DNA of 64,000 bases from Azadirachta indica (taxonomy: Eukaryota > Streptophyta > Magnoliopsida > Sapindales > Meliaceae): NCBI GenBank assembly GCA_022749755.1, contig CM040444.1, positions 6,017,009 through 6,081,008 on the forward strand, written 5' to 3'. A model generated the notes under the pieces. The model did not search any database. It was given only the letters and a program-made list of their open reading frames with translations, and was not told the origin of the DNA. Shown here piece after piece: positions 24,793-36,403 of the stretch. Position 1 is the first letter of the stretch, and the number at the start of each line of letters is the position of its first letter. The position numbers were made by a program, and so were the translations under genes.

Positions 24793-25592
24793 CAGAAGAA
24801 GTGGGTGAAATTCCCAAAGTATAATTGTGAATTCCAAATCCAATGAATTCTTTGGTTTGCACAAAGACAACATACATTGTGAATGAATTCCTAGGTTTGC
24901 TCAGAAAACAACTTTTTTGTCTTGGAGTATATAAATAGACTTCGTAAAGATCAGCCGGATTCTAACTAAGCTTTTGCTTTTATGATTGGAGAGTCCTTTA
25001 TACACTAATTATATAAATATATATTTTAAAATTTAATTAATTATAATTGTTATTATATTAATGATAAACAAATTTAAACTACATATTTTGATTTTCGTTA
25101 AACAATTTGATTTGCAATTGTTTTACTTCAAATTTTTGCCTCTTACGTAAATAAATGCCTGAAATCAGCTACTTATTTGTAGCTAATAAGGCTATTAGTA
25201 GTAAGCACTTACCTCCTTTCTCTCCAAATTAACCTCAAAATAGATTTGTAGATTTCACCGAATTGAACAAATACTTCTATGGATATCGTAGGTGGCATAT
25301 ATTTTGACTTTAACTCTTCATAAATTTTTAATATAATATAAGCAAATTGTAAATATAATTGTGCAATAGAGAAATTGACATATACTCTCCTAAAGTTTGT
25401 AGAAATAACAAATACTTATAGAATTTGAAAGTTGACAAATATTCTCATAAATTTGAAAAAATAAGTAGATACCTTCCTTAACTTTAATACTGGCCAATTT
25501 ATCTATTTAATTATTATTATTTTTACCTTAAATTTTAGCAAAATAACAAAGATAAAATTCTTTCAATTACAATAATTTAGTTTCTATTAAAT

Positions 25593-27608
25593 TATTTTAA
25601 AATATACTTCAAACTAAAATGTTAAGATTAAAAAAATTAAATGTTCATAAAAAATCTAGAAAATAAAATACGAAAAAAATCCAAACAATGAGTTGACAAA
25701 ACTCGTATATTAAAATATTTCTAACTCTTATCTTTTATTTTTTAATAATAATTTGATATATAATTATAAAAAATAAATAAAACATGTTTAGCATTTTATT
25801 TTTGTATATGATATATTTATTTAAAAAATTATATTACATTCGTTATATTTTTTATTTATGTTAATTATTTTATAATTAAAATAAAATAAATAATATATAC
25901 ATGTAAATACCCGAAAAGAAGAGAAATAGAATTAAAATGAATAAGATAAGGGAATCATTTTCCATCATAGTACTCTCATATTTCATATATAATATTCACC
26001 AATATTTCATATTTAATGATTTAATCTCAATTGAATTGTAAATACCGTAGCACCTTCAATTTCAAATATTAAGGACCATTTAAGTTTTAACAAAGTCGGG
26101 CTTATTTTCATAAGCAACATAATAAAGCAAGATTCTAGCAATATTATTCTTCATTTGCTTCTTATTGAAACAGAAAAGAACTAATTCTGATGGGTTGGTT
26201 TTGAAAATTATTTTAGATATTGGAGAAAACATGAAAGGGAATAATTTTTACATATTTTTCTTTTCTTAGTAGGCAAAATACAGTTCTAACTAAGAAAAGG
26301 TTGTTGATTGCAAATGAATCAATCCTTAAGAATAAAATGTTCTAAAATTATAAAAGGTTTTCAAAAATTACAACAAAAGAATAATTTATAACAATTTAGA
26401 ATAAAGAATAGTAAAGAATAAGAATTAGATGGATCATTGCTAGCAAGTAGGGTAGCTCAGGCTTCCTGATCAACCCTTTATGAGAAAACAAAACACAAGT
26501 CTTTACTAGAAAACGAAGTACAAAAGTCTATATAAAACAATCCCATGTTAGTCCAACTTTAAAAAACATTTTCATTTTAAGTTTTCAAGAAATATTGTTT
26601 TAGCCAAATTGTTTCATATATTGATAACATACAGTTCTAATGCTTAATCAAAATTTTCACTTTTCTATTAAGTGAAAATATGATTTACTCTCAAATAATT
26701 TCTATCAAGATAAAATAATTTATTTTCTCCTGAATCTTAGTAAAATTATAAATAATACTTTTGTTTTATTTTTCATTAAAAAGACTAATCTTTCTTAATA
26801 ATAATTTTATTATGATCATTATATCTCAACTATTTTTAATTATATTATAAAGTTAGTCCTTCAATTTTTGTTTTATAAAAAACAATGTAATGCAACCCCT
26901 TTCATAAATATATGCCACTTAATCATTTATTTTTATCCAACTTATATATTATCACCCAGAAAGTTATTGAGGATAAAATTTATATTTCATTCTTAACAAA
27001 ACTAATTTCATCGACTAGTATGACAATCTATAAAATCTCAAGGATCACAATGAAATTAACCAATGGCATTACGGCTGTTGATTTTGGCCAGCAGAGATTT
27101 TGAACCTTCCTGAAAAGATGGGCAAGATTTCATGCGAACGTGATGTAAGATTTCATATCGAAATTTTGAAAATTAATTCACATTTTGGTACACGATGGAT
27201 CAATTTGAAATATTTGTATCGATTTGACATATGAATATGTATCATGGTGGGGTTTTTATATCAGTTTTACTATAGTACGTTAGTTTTATTAACATTACAG
27301 TGTACTTTATATTAGCTACAACATGGTTTCAAATTGAGTAATTTTTACCTTTACAATATATTATATTTGAGAATAAACCAATCTCCATATTAGCGAAATT
27401 AGAACCTCTAATATGAAAAGTTTATGGAGAACAAGGGTACCAACCACCCAACTAATTGGTGATCAATTTAAAATATTGAACATAAAAGATATAACAAAAT
27501 TTTTGACGGACCAACAACCTTGATTGGATTTTTCATTACAAAATTTGTACATGAATAAATCTACTTCGTAAAAACAAAGTTCACTATGTGACATTTCTTA
27601 TTACATAC
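25593..27608. other. Intergenic, no gene seen
   Basis: Very AT-rich. Short open frames are low in complexity and match nothing I recognise. No repeat boundaries stand out. Confidence 0.5.
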
Positions 27609-27998
27609 CTAATTTCTTCTAGAAATAAAACTAGCATTATCATCATTGTCTTCAAGAATTAGCCTTACCCCACTGTTCTTCAGTGCATTGACAATTGCCC
27701 ATATCTTGGTGCGGTTCTTAAACCCTTTCTTCTCAACTTCTTTTGTCACATCAACATGTATTCCTCTTCCTTGTCCCTCTTCAAGTCCCTCCACTTTCAG
27801 CCGCATAGCCAACACCTCCCCCACCACTGCCGCTGCCTTGGCATTACAGGACCGACCGCATTCCAATGAGTTCTCGATCGAATGCTCGACTGTCGATGCT
27901 GTTGCGACTATCCGCCCGTTGTTTCTGTCCACCACATTGGCTGTAATGTATTTTAGTGATATGAACAATCGCAGCACATATCTCTTCAAAACCGTCAT
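27609..27998 (-). CDS. uL18 (L18p/L5e) family ribosomal protein, small organellar type
   Basis: A 129-residue protein of the L18p/L5e family, which binds 5S rRNA or its equivalent in the large ribosomal subunit. It contains RYVLRLFISLKYITANVVD at the start, CGRSCNAKAAAVVGEVLA in the middle and EKKGFKNRTKIWAIVNALKN before a short acidic tail. These are characteristic of a small plant L18p/L5e protein; I think it is mitochondrial, but no clear presequence is visible. The ATG at 27998 is chosen because family members start just before KRYVLR and because a splice acceptor (TTTCAG) lies only 13 bases upstream at 28011-28013, so upstream in-frame codons are intronic. The coding part is a single exon with no lesions. 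Confidence 0.85.
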   Translation of the reverse strand: MTVLKRYVLRLFISLKYITANVVDRNNGRIVATASTVEHSIENSLECGRSCNAKAAAVVGEVLAMRLKVEGLEEGQGRGIHVDVTKEVEKKGFKNRTKIWAIVNALKNSGVRLILEDNDDNASFISRRN

Positions 27999-28345
27999 AC
28001 TCTGATGTTCCTGAAATCCGAAGAGAATGAAAGAATGAAATGACAAGAAATTTTTCATTGTAGTTCATACTTCAATTTTTATAAATAATCAGATGCAAAT
28101 TTTTTTCATAACTAACCAAAACACATCATTGAATAAAAATTCCCGGTAACCATAAAACATTAGATATGAAATACTAGTGACTATTAGATATTCTGAGAAG
28201 AAAAAACGAAATGAAAAATAATGAAAATAAATAACAAGAATGATAATAAGAGCTCACGGGAAAGAGGAGATGAGGAGGATGGTTGATAGCTGAAGATGGT
28301 GAAATCAAATGACTGTGGACCGGGAACTCAAAGGCGGGGAAGCAG
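27999..28345 (-). other. Probable 5' UTR with intron of the uL18 gene
   Basis: A consensus acceptor (GATTTCAG) ends at 28011 and a plausible donor (CCC then GTGAGC) begins at 28257, giving a UTR intron of about 247 bp. The pyrimidine-rich sequence from 28258 to about 28345 would be the first, non-coding exon. Its start is unknown; a TATATTT-like sequence lies near 28495 on -. Confidence 0.4.
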
Positions 28346-30613
28346 AAGATGCTTTCAGGCCATGGGACTGTGTTTGTTAATTTGGGAGAATTTCAAATTT
28401 CTAACTACACCCGCCATTTTCTGACTACACCTATTTCGTGGGGCTTCAATAGGATGCGTTTAGAATTTGAAAAGATCTTTCTCTTTCAAATATACAGACA
28501 CAGTTTAGAAACCCCACCATTAAGTTGTGTTAAATTGAATTCAAAAATGTGTTAAGGATTTGGTGAATGGTGAGTGGTGACCATTACACTTAAGCTCTCT
28601 TATTTACCTCGTTTATTTATTTATTTTTATTTTTCAATATTACAACTTTTTATAATAAATTATTTATTCATGCAAGATGCAGAAAATCTTAGGTTAAAGC
28701 AGGTTTGAATAGTAAAAAAATCTACATTGAAGTGCACAAGCCCAACACACTCCACAGCGAGTTAAAAATCTCACATTAAATTAGGCATAAATAATACGAA
28801 ACCTAACGAGTAAGACTTGAACACACGTCCTTTATAAAAAATAGAAAATCTAAGACCTTGTATTAAAGAAAATATAATTTCAATACACTTTTTTAACACA
28901 CTCCCTTCACAAGAAGTGGAAAATTCAAAACCCTATATTAAAATAAGCATAACTTAAACACATTCTTTTTACACACTTCTTTTACACTAGGTTTGAAATT
29001 CTAATTAGAGAGAAGAGTCTTACCATAAGGCAAAACTCAAACATATGAAAAGAATGTGTTCTATCACCACACTAAAATCTTGGTATACTATTTGTCTTCT
29101 TTATTTTACTTTCTCAATTATCTTACAATTCTCATAGTTTTTATTTCAACATTTTAAATATTGTAGTTTCGTATTTTTCATACTCTTATATTTTATTTAA
29201 TTACTTCTGAGCTAACAGTTCACAACATTTAATTTATATATAAAATTTAGACTCATGGACGAAAAACCAAATATCCAACCAATCCAATTCAATTGGTTCA
29301 GTTCAAGTTTTGGTTCTAAAAGGTAAAATTCAAAAATGTTGGTTCAATGTTGGTTTGAGCTGGAGAAATTAAAACCAAATCAAACATAATAATTTATTAA
29401 GATCTATATTATATTAAAATATTATTACTTAAAATTATTTAAAGTATTTTTAATAAATTTTACCTCCTTTATTTGAATCAAACTTAATGAAAACAATCAT
29501 TCCAAACTAAAGCATAATTAAGTTAGATTCACAAACAACTGTAACATATTCAACAATTATTTTTGTCTAATTATAATTTGTACCTCTATTTACAGCTAAA
29601 CATTTTTACAGCACATTTCCTCCAATAAATATTAAATTTATATTTAGAATCCTTAAAATCAAAATTTTTTTTTTAGAATGTAATATTATTATGTATCTAA
29701 TAAAATCTTGCTTTTACCTCCAAATATTAACATTTATCTAAATTTGTTTAGATTTAATTTGGAAAAAGAGTACGACTCTTCTATTTAATTATACTCTACT
29801 CAAAATAGTTAATTATATAAATATTTTCAATAGTACAAATTTTCATAAAAAAGGGTTAAAAAGAATATTTTTGTTTATTCAACTTTCAAATGTTTCTTAA
29901 AAAAAAACTGGACAAAGGCTAATGGGTGAAACTAGTGATAATGCATATATAAATTGGCAATTATATCATTCAACAATTGTATCTTAGATGTCATTCGGTT
30001 CTAAGACAAACTTGATGCTTTTAACTAATTTCAATTTCGAGTAATAGTAGGAGATAAAAATTTTGTATTTCGTGGATATTTCACACTATTATTCGAAACC
30101 TTCATAAAAAAAAAAAAATCTAACTGAAAGTTTCCATAATCTCATTTCCCAGGTATTGAAATTATTGCCACGAAATGTTATAAAATTGACAATTTCTAAT
30201 ATTCTGTCAAAGCATATAAAATTATGGTTGCATTGACACCAAACAATGTCAATGATTGAAAGACTTCAGCATCTCCCCAGAACTTTCAGAGATTTGCGGG
30301 GGACCTTGTATATCAGTTCTAATCGCAGGCACGAATCACCGGCTAATCAATCAAATGTGTTTATATAGAGATCATTTTAAGTTCTATATCCTTAATCTCC
30401 TAAAATTTATAAGCCATTACAGCAGCAACCTACCAAAATCTTTGCCCGGAAAACGCATGTATACAAATATATACATATATATATATTCATTGGTTGTTCT
30501 TGCAAGCACAAGTGCCGGGTCGAGAATCTTCGTGTGACCCAGATACCAAGTTTCAGAAAACTCAATCGAAACTTTGTTGAGTAACCTGAACTTGAATTGT
30601 CAGTATCTCAATT
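28346..30613. other. Intergenic, no gene seen
   Basis: AT-rich. Around 28700-29050 there are several diverged copies of an AACACACTCC/TTACACACTTC-like motif, suggesting an old degraded repeat. The segment from about 30500 to 30613 is probably the 3' UTR of the glucosyltransferase fragment on -. Confidence 0.45.
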
Positions 30614-31241
30614 TCAAAGCTCTGCCTTGGATTCCAGGTCGTCTTCGGATGAAACTTCATTACTTGACGCATGTGATGGAGTAGGGAGTGTCGCCGTCTC
30701 TTGGGGAACCACTTCGCCTAAGATTTTTGCGGTAAATTTTCTAGCTTCTGAGTCGAGGTCTACCCATTCGGAAACTATTCTTCTGGCACCCTGAGAGACA
30801 AACAAACGGATTAGAAATATTTACATGCTTGTGTTTGTGTTTCCGTGCATCTCTTGCATATGCTGCGGTTAAGATAAGCTGCGCTTATTATTTTAGACCA
30901 ATTATGACAAATTGTTTATGATTATACTGATAGTTTGATGCAGCACAATGCTAGGGATTATATTTGACAATTGTTTCCAACATGCTATCGCTTTAATATA
31001 TCAGGCACGATTTGAACCATTCAAAGAATAGTAGTCTAATTCTCCAGAAGTTTGGTTGCCAATCCCAATATTTAGATTTATAATTTACCTGAAGCTTGGG
31101 TTCTTTTGTCATAGGATTATTGCAGAGATCAATGGTTTTCGCCTTAGATTTAGTTGCATTACCACACCATGATTCACACCATAGCCATTCCTGTGGAAGT
31201 GAAAAAATGGGCACTATATGCTGGGCATAGTTCGGAAGATC
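30614..31241 (-). pseudogene. UGGT: UDP-glucose:glycoprotein glucosyltransferase, last two exons only
   Basis: UGGT reglucosylates misfolded N-glycoproteins in the ER lumen so that calnexin/calreticulin rebinds them. The penultimate exon 31089-31241 (51 codons) reads from [19 protein letters not shown] through [13 protein letters not shown] and [14 protein letters not shown], the conserved end of the GT24 catalytic domain. The last exon 30614-30790 begins [19 protein letters not shown] and ends ESKAEL, a KDEL-like ER-retrieval tail, then TGA. Both junctions have GT/AG signals in phase 0. The preceding catalytic exons, which should lie to the right, are not visible before the next gene at 38340. 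The full protein is around 1,600 residues, so about 109 residues are present. Either an orphan fragment or the tail of a gene with a very long intron. Confidence 0.85.
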
Positions 31242-32298
31242 CTGAAATACCGAAAATAAAATACATTAATTTGGAAAAATATTGATATTGCAAAAGCAAA
31301 AATGACTTCTGATTTAATCTGTGATTGCATAATTGCCAGCTGAAACACGACCAAAATTTGTTTTGCCAAGTCTAAAGGCGCAAACAAAGTCAGAAATATT
31401 TATTAATTGAAGAGTATCGGTGCAAAGGTCAACCAGGTGTTCATGTAGATGTGTGTGAATTGCAATTCAATAACACCAAATTCTTTTGAATGTTTCGAAT
31501 TCTTTCCAATGTACCAAAACCGTTCGAGATTTGGCTCTGAATTTACTCATCAGATGTCCAATCCTATACCATCAGAGCCCTAACTTTCAGACACTGTTGA
31601 GTTCATAAATATTTTCTTACTTCGCAAGCAGATTATTGATCACAACTATATAATTTAATTGCCACATCAAAATTCAGGGTAAGATGATTCCTAAAGATGT
31701 ACTCTAGTCAGACAATTTTCGGGTGATAGAAGTTGACTAAAAATTGAAGCATGGCAGGTATTCTAATATCATGCATTTGGCTGCACTTTGCCGTTTTCTC
31801 ACTTGATGAATCTAAGACACAAATCAACATAAGAAGAAAGAAAGATGACCTTTTATGTTGAGGCCTATCAATGATGCACCAATCGAGCAATAACAAAGAA
31901 AGTTATCTCTCAATTCCTGAATGTAAAGTCAGATTCAAGAGATAAGCGAGATAAATGTAGATAAAATAATTCCAGCACCGAACGAGGTCATTACATTAGT
32001 ATCCATGGGATCAGTAAAACTTTTCTCGAGAAAAGAACTTTCCTTTCTGGAGAAAACTGATTTTGAATGGGAGAAATAAAGCCAAAATCAAATCCAACAA
32101 AACTATAGATCATGCAATATGTTCGCATAACAGAATGCTAGAGTTATTAAATGGTATTTCCTGAACTGTTATGCATTAGTGTTTGTTTCTTCATTATTTT
32201 AAATCACTGTAACCATAAAAAATGGTAAGGATGGAGACTCATTTCATCAACGAATGGAAAAAGTATTCATTTGGTTAATCTGGGAGTAACTGATTTAG
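31242..32298. other. Intron-like or intergenic sequence upstream of the UGGT exons
   Basis: No coding similarity found on either strand. If the UGGT gene were intact, this would be part of the intron before its penultimate exon, later interrupted by the LINE at 32299. Confidence 0.4.
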
Positions 32299-32303
32299 AA
32301 TGG

Positions 32304-33081
32304 GGTGCGTCAAGGTGATCCTTTATCGCCTCTTCTTTTTTGCCTTGCTGAAGATGTCCTAAGTCGTCGTATTGATGCTTTGGTTGAGAAAGGGTTAGTG
32401 AAACCTATGTCTACTGTGTGTGGATGTGTTGCTCCTACCCACGCCCTTTATGCAGATGATGTGATCATTTTCTGCAGAAGCGACGCAAAATCTCTTGAGA
32501 ACCTAAAGTCTTTCTTAGATAAGTACGGGCTTGTTTTTGGGCAGCATATTGGCATTGAGAAAAGTAAGTTTTATCTCGGAGATTCAAATTCCAGACGAAG
32601 TGATCTTGTTAAATCTATCAATTGGCTTTTAGCAAGGGTTCCTTCCTTTCAAGTATCTTGGAGTGCCTATCTTCAAAGAAAGACCAAAAAAATTCTTCTT
32701 CAACCTATAGCTGATAAGGTCAAATCTAAATTGGAGGGTTGGCAGGGTAAGTTGTTGTCAATAGCTGGGCGTGTTCAGCTACTTCAGTCTGTAATCCAGT
32801 CCATTCTTCTCTGTAGTGTCTCAGCCTATAAATGGCTTGCTTCCTCATTGAAAGCGCTAAACAGGTGGTGCAGACACTTCATTTGGTCAGGAGATTGCTA
32901 TACTAAGAAATTTGTCACTGCGGCATGGAAGACAGTTTGCATGCCTAAAAATGAAGGTGGCCTAGGTCTGAGGGACTTCAAAACTTTAAATTGGGCAGCC
33001 TCTCTTTCAGTTTTCTTGAAACATAATGTTCTCCTCCTCGAATGGGAGCCTTTTTTTTCGCACGCGGTTCCGCATTTCTAG
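32304..33081 (+). pseudogene. LINE reverse transcriptase, C-terminal half
   Basis: An open frame of 258 codons. RT motifs are RQGDPLSPLLFCLAEDVLSR (positions 2-21), the catalytic ALYADDVIIFCR (about 47-58), then LEGWQGKLLSIAGRVQLLQS and the RHFIWSG and CMPKNEGGLGLRDF motifs of the thumb/connection region. The fingers and part of the palm are missing through 5' truncation at 32299. The frame is then lost: near 33050 the protein continues in another frame. This is the best-preserved retroelement ORF in the window. Confidence 0.9.
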
Positions 33082-33389
33082 TTTCTCACATTCTACTTGT
33101 TATTCTTTATCCTCCATTTGGATTGGTATCAAGGAAGTTATTTCTCATATTCGGAAAGGCTGTCAATGGATCATTGGAGATGGCAAGAGCACTCGCATTT
33201 GGCAAGATAATTTGTTGGATCAGTCGATCCTGGACATGCTTGGATCTACTTCTAATATTCCCTTCGATTTTACGGTTAATGAAGTGATTAAAGATCATAG
33301 ATGGTCCTTCCTCGGAATTTCTCTCTCAAGTTTCCTCATATTTGCAAACAAATTACTGATCTATTTTTGCCAAGTTATCCTTGTTTAGA

Positions 33390-33394
33390 CAGGC
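33390..33394 (+). repeat. Target-site duplication CAGGC, left copy
   Basis: CAGGC directly precedes the TG of the 5' LTR and is repeated at 35317-35321 directly after the CA of the 3' LTR. Five bases is the expected LTR-retroelement duplication length. Confidence 0.9.
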
Positions 33395-33768
33395 TGATGT
33401 AGGACAATTTTAAAATTTAATTAGTTTAGAAAGTCTTTTATTCTTACCAATTTAATTTGTTATTGAATTCTTAATTTTCTTATTTAAATAAGAGTTCTTT
33501 TCCTTATTTGAGTTGACTTGTAATGTTGGATTTTCTCTACTATATATAGAGAACTTATGTTATTATTTTGGAACAATCTTGTATTCAATAAAATATTCCC
33601 CTTTGATTTTGTCCCTTATGGGATTGTTATCTTGACATGTCGTTAGGGTTAGAACGACATTTAATCCTGTCCGTTAGAACGTTTATCTAACTCAATGCAT
33701 CAAAGAACCGAACGAGATTCGGCTTTCGACAAGGTGTTTTTATCCCACCTGCTATCCTGCCTGCGTCA
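33395..33768 (+). repeat. 5' LTR of the non-autonomous element
   Basis: 374 bp, TG...CA ends. Contains TATATATAGAG near 33541-33551, a candidate TATA, and CAATAAAATATTCC near 33587, a candidate polyadenylation signal. It matches the 3' LTR along nearly its whole length with scattered substitutions; the 3' LTR has an extra stretch (CTCATGTTTCGAG) near 35176. Confidence 0.95.
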
Positions 33769-33770
33769 GT

Positions 33771-33782
33771 TGGTATCAGAGC
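33771..33782 (+). promoter_or_regulatory. Primer-binding site, initiator tRNA-Met type
   Basis: TGGTATCAGAGC two bases after the 5' LTR is complementary to the 3' end of plant initiator tRNA-Met, the common primer for reverse transcription in plant LTR elements. Confidence 0.9.
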
Positions 33783-33889
33783 CTACTTCTGTACTAGACA
33801 AAACTTTCCTGAACCACTAAACACAACCAAACTCATAAATACATACTTTTTACCCAAAAAAAAAATTCAAAAAAAAAAAATTAAAATCA

Positions 33890-34931
33890 TGATCTACCAT
33901 GTTAGGCATGATGCGTTGTTGTTTGACGGAAAATGCAGTTTTAGATTATTTTTGTTTTGGTTGGAAGATGTTAAAAAAATTTTTGAAGTTGAAAGGATAC
34001 TTAAAAAAAAACAAGTACAATTTGTTACTTGTTTTCTGTTAAAAGGGAGTGCATCATATTAGTGGAATATGTTACAAAGGTCATGACTTGTAAGTCAAGA
34101 AAACAAAGTTCGATTATGGATCAAATGAAGCGATTGATGAGATCACGGTTCATTCCTCTTGATTATTGTTTGACACATCAAGGTATGAGATCTATTCATT
34201 CTTATGCTATGAAATTTGAGAATTTTTATGAACATTTATTTTTTTATGAGAGTGAAGAGCTTTATTTAAGAGATTTTTGAAAGGGCTCAATGCTGATATA
34301 AGAGATCGAATGCCGTCATATATTATCCATACACTACCATATGCCATTTTCTTAGTTAAAGAAATCGAAACTCAACTAAAGCTTAACTTTGATAAAGTTA
34401 TTAGAGATGTTGTTGACAATATACCTCATAAGATATCTGATAATATAGTTAAAGTTGACCATAAAATAGTGTCTAAAGATGAACTTAAAAAAAAAATTGA
34501 AGACGTGCCAGAAATTGTACAAGAAGAGGTCTTATGTGATCTTAATTTAAAAATTGATTATGCATAAGAAATTCAAGTCGAAGATCCGCCTATTATTGAC
34601 ATGGTTCTATTTATTCATATCGAAAATATAAAAGTTATCCTTGAGGAAAATTTAGCCACAAAAACAAATTTAATTGCTGAGGACATTGAGTGACACTTGG
34701 AAAAAATTATGAGAAATTTGAAAGTAGTTTATTATTACAAGTACATATTTTTTCAAAGGACCACGTACAAGTGCAAGAAAAAGATAAAATTTGAATACTT
34801 TCAAGTTTCAAAGAAATTTGTTGAGAAGAGCCACTATTTTAAGTCAAAAGAAGATTTAATGTTGAACTACAAATTTCATCCGCGAGACAAAATAAAACTC
34901 GAAGACGAGTTTTTTAAAGAGAAGAGGAATC
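33890..34931 (+). pseudogene. Gag-like internal region of the non-autonomous element
   Basis: Reading frames at 34029-34280 and 34277-34567 include MDQMKRLMRSRFIPLDYC, QGMRSIHSYAMKFENFYEHL and, after a frame change, LKGLNADIRDRM. This matches the retrotransposon gag core of Ty3/gypsy elements (W..M...L..RF.P..Y, QG..SV..Y...F..L, GL...I...). A lysine-rich stretch at 34697-34939 could be the nucleic-acid-binding end. Frames are broken near 34280 and 34567. No pol domain is present. Confidence 0.65.
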
Positions 34932-35316
34932 TGATGTAAGATAATTTTAGAATTTAATTAGTTTAGAAAATCTTTTATTCTTACCAATTTAATTTGTTAT
35001 TGAATTCTTAATTTTCTTATTTAAATAAGAGTTCTTTTCCTTATTTGAGTTGACTTGTAATGTTGGGTTTTCTCTACTATATAGAGAAAACTTATGTTAT
35101 TATTTTGGAACAATCTTTTATTCAATAAAATATTCCCCTTTGATTTTGTCTCTTATGAAATTGTTATCTTAACACTCATGTTTCGAGTCATTAGGGTTAG
35201 AACGATATCTAATCCCGTTCGTTAGAACGTTTATTTAACTCACTGCGTCATAAAACCGAATGAGATTCGGTGTTCGACAAGATATTTTTATCCCACCCGC
35301 TATCCCGCCTGCGTCA
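34932..35316 (+). repeat. 3' LTR of the non-autonomous element
   Basis: 385 bp, TG...CA ends, preceded by the purine-rich tract AAAGAGAAGAGGAAT (34916-34930), which would prime plus-strand DNA synthesis. Followed by the second CAGGC. Confidence 0.95.
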
Positions 35317-35859
35317 CAGGCTAGTTTGTACTACTGACAACTCAGGTAACCTTCACCTGAAGGATAACATTTACTACTACTGTAGTAAAACACCGTCTCT
35401 CCTTTGGTGCTCTAGTATTTGGAAGTCTTTTATCCCTCCTAAATTTTCCATTCTTTTTTGAAGAATTTTCCATGGGAAACTCCGTACAGAAGATGCGCTA
35501 AAACGAAAGGGCATTCCAGTCGTTTCGGTTTGCCAGCTTTGTCATTCATTCAATCGTGCAGAATCTATAGATCACTTTTTCTGCCAGTGTGCTTTTGCTC
35601 AGGACATGTGGGAATGGGTTGCAAGCATATTTAATACCTGTCTCCCTAGAGGAAACACTATGAGAGATCTTTGGGAAGCTATTTTGAACAAAAAATTTCC
35701 TTCACAAATCGGGAACTTACGGATTTAAACCTGCATTTGTATTGTTCAGGTGATATGGTCTTCTAGGAATTTGATTAAGTTCCAAAATATCGATCTCAAT
35801 GCTACCAATTATTACAAGACTTTAGTACATAATCTTTCTTCCTTTTGCCCCAAAAATGT

Positions 35860-36403
35860 AGCTCATTATCATGACCTTCAAGTGTTTTGGAAACTTGGCA
35901 TTAATGCTCGTCTAGGAAGAGCTCCACGTATCTTGGAAGTTGTATGGCAGCGCCCTTCATTCTCTTGGATAAAGGTTAACACAGACGGTTCTTTAAAAAA
36001 TAATCCACGACCCTCAACTTGTGGTGGGGCTTTCGAGATCATAACGGTGGTTTTTTAGGGGGGTTCTTAGCTCCGTTAGGATATCAATCCTTTTTCTATG
36101 CAGATTTCTCAGCAGTAATCCCAGCAATTGAACAAGCCTTCTCTCATTGATTGTACAAATGATGTATTGAATGTGACTCAATCTCCGAAAACAAGAATTC
36201 AGTCCTCCTTGGCAGCTCCAAAATCGTTGATTTAATTGTCTTCGGCTGCTAAATGAAATGGACTTTTTTGTTTCTCACATTCACAGGGAAGGAAATAAGG
36301 TGGCTGACACGCTGGCTGATTATGGTTTTAATTGGTCTTCTCTTCATTGGTGGAATGATCCTCCTTCCATCATCCATAGAGATCTGCATCTCAATACTTA
36401 AAA
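35860..36403 (+). pseudogene. LINE RNase H domain remnant
   Basis: Reads VWQRPSFSWIKVNTDGSLKN, with the catalytic D in NTDGS, then in another frame GFLAPLGYQSFFYADFSAV and, after more changes, IHREGNKVADTLADYGF, the conserved end of the domain (.R.GN.VAD.LA). Multiple frameshifts and stops make it non-functional. The C-terminal tail ends with a stop near 36402. Confidence 0.8.

Larger units (their letters stand above)
33395..35316 (+). mobile_element. Complete non-autonomous LTR retrotransposon, 1.92 kb
   Basis: Two direct LTRs (33395-33768, 34932-35316) both start TGATGTA and end GCGTCA, with a 5-bp CAGGC duplication outside. A tRNA-Met-type primer-binding site follows the 5' LTR and a purine-rich tract precedes the 3' LTR. 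The 1.16 kb interior has only gag-like coding sequence and no protease, RT or integrase, so mobility would have needed enzymes from a partner element. This is the only retroelement here with both ends intact. It is younger than the LINE it interrupts. Confidence 0.95.
33082..35740 (+). pseudogene. LINE zf-RVT-like region, split by insertion
   Basis: Before the insertion the frame reads KGCQWIIGDGKSTRIWQDNL, the usual post-RT motif (W.IG.G...W.D.W). After it come HLKDNIYYYCSKTPSL, FIPPKFSILF, then a stop, FHGKLRTEDALKRKGIP and CQLCHSFNRAESIDHFFCQC. The CxxC...HxxxxC pattern is the zf-RVT zinc-binding motif. Frameshifts and stops break it. Positions 33395-35316 belong to the inserted LTR element and should be excluded. 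Confidence 0.8.
32299..36403 (+). mobile_element. 5'-truncated LINE (RT, zinc-finger, RNase H) with a nested LTR element
   Basis: Starts abruptly in the middle of the RT domain at GVRQGDPLSPLLF-encoding sequence and runs through RT thumb, zf-RVT-like and RNase H regions, the order in plant LINE ORF2. It is split at 33394/35317 by an LTR element with a 5-bp duplication; removing that element rejoins the LINE frame across the site (PSYPCLDR then LVCTTDNSG). The 3' end is not clear: the RNase H tail ends near 36403 with no obvious A tail. Confidence 0.9.

Noticed and set aside
27646..28005. 119-codon ORF on + overlapping the uL18-family gene
   Set aside because: Exact antisense shadow of a conserved protein-coding exon.
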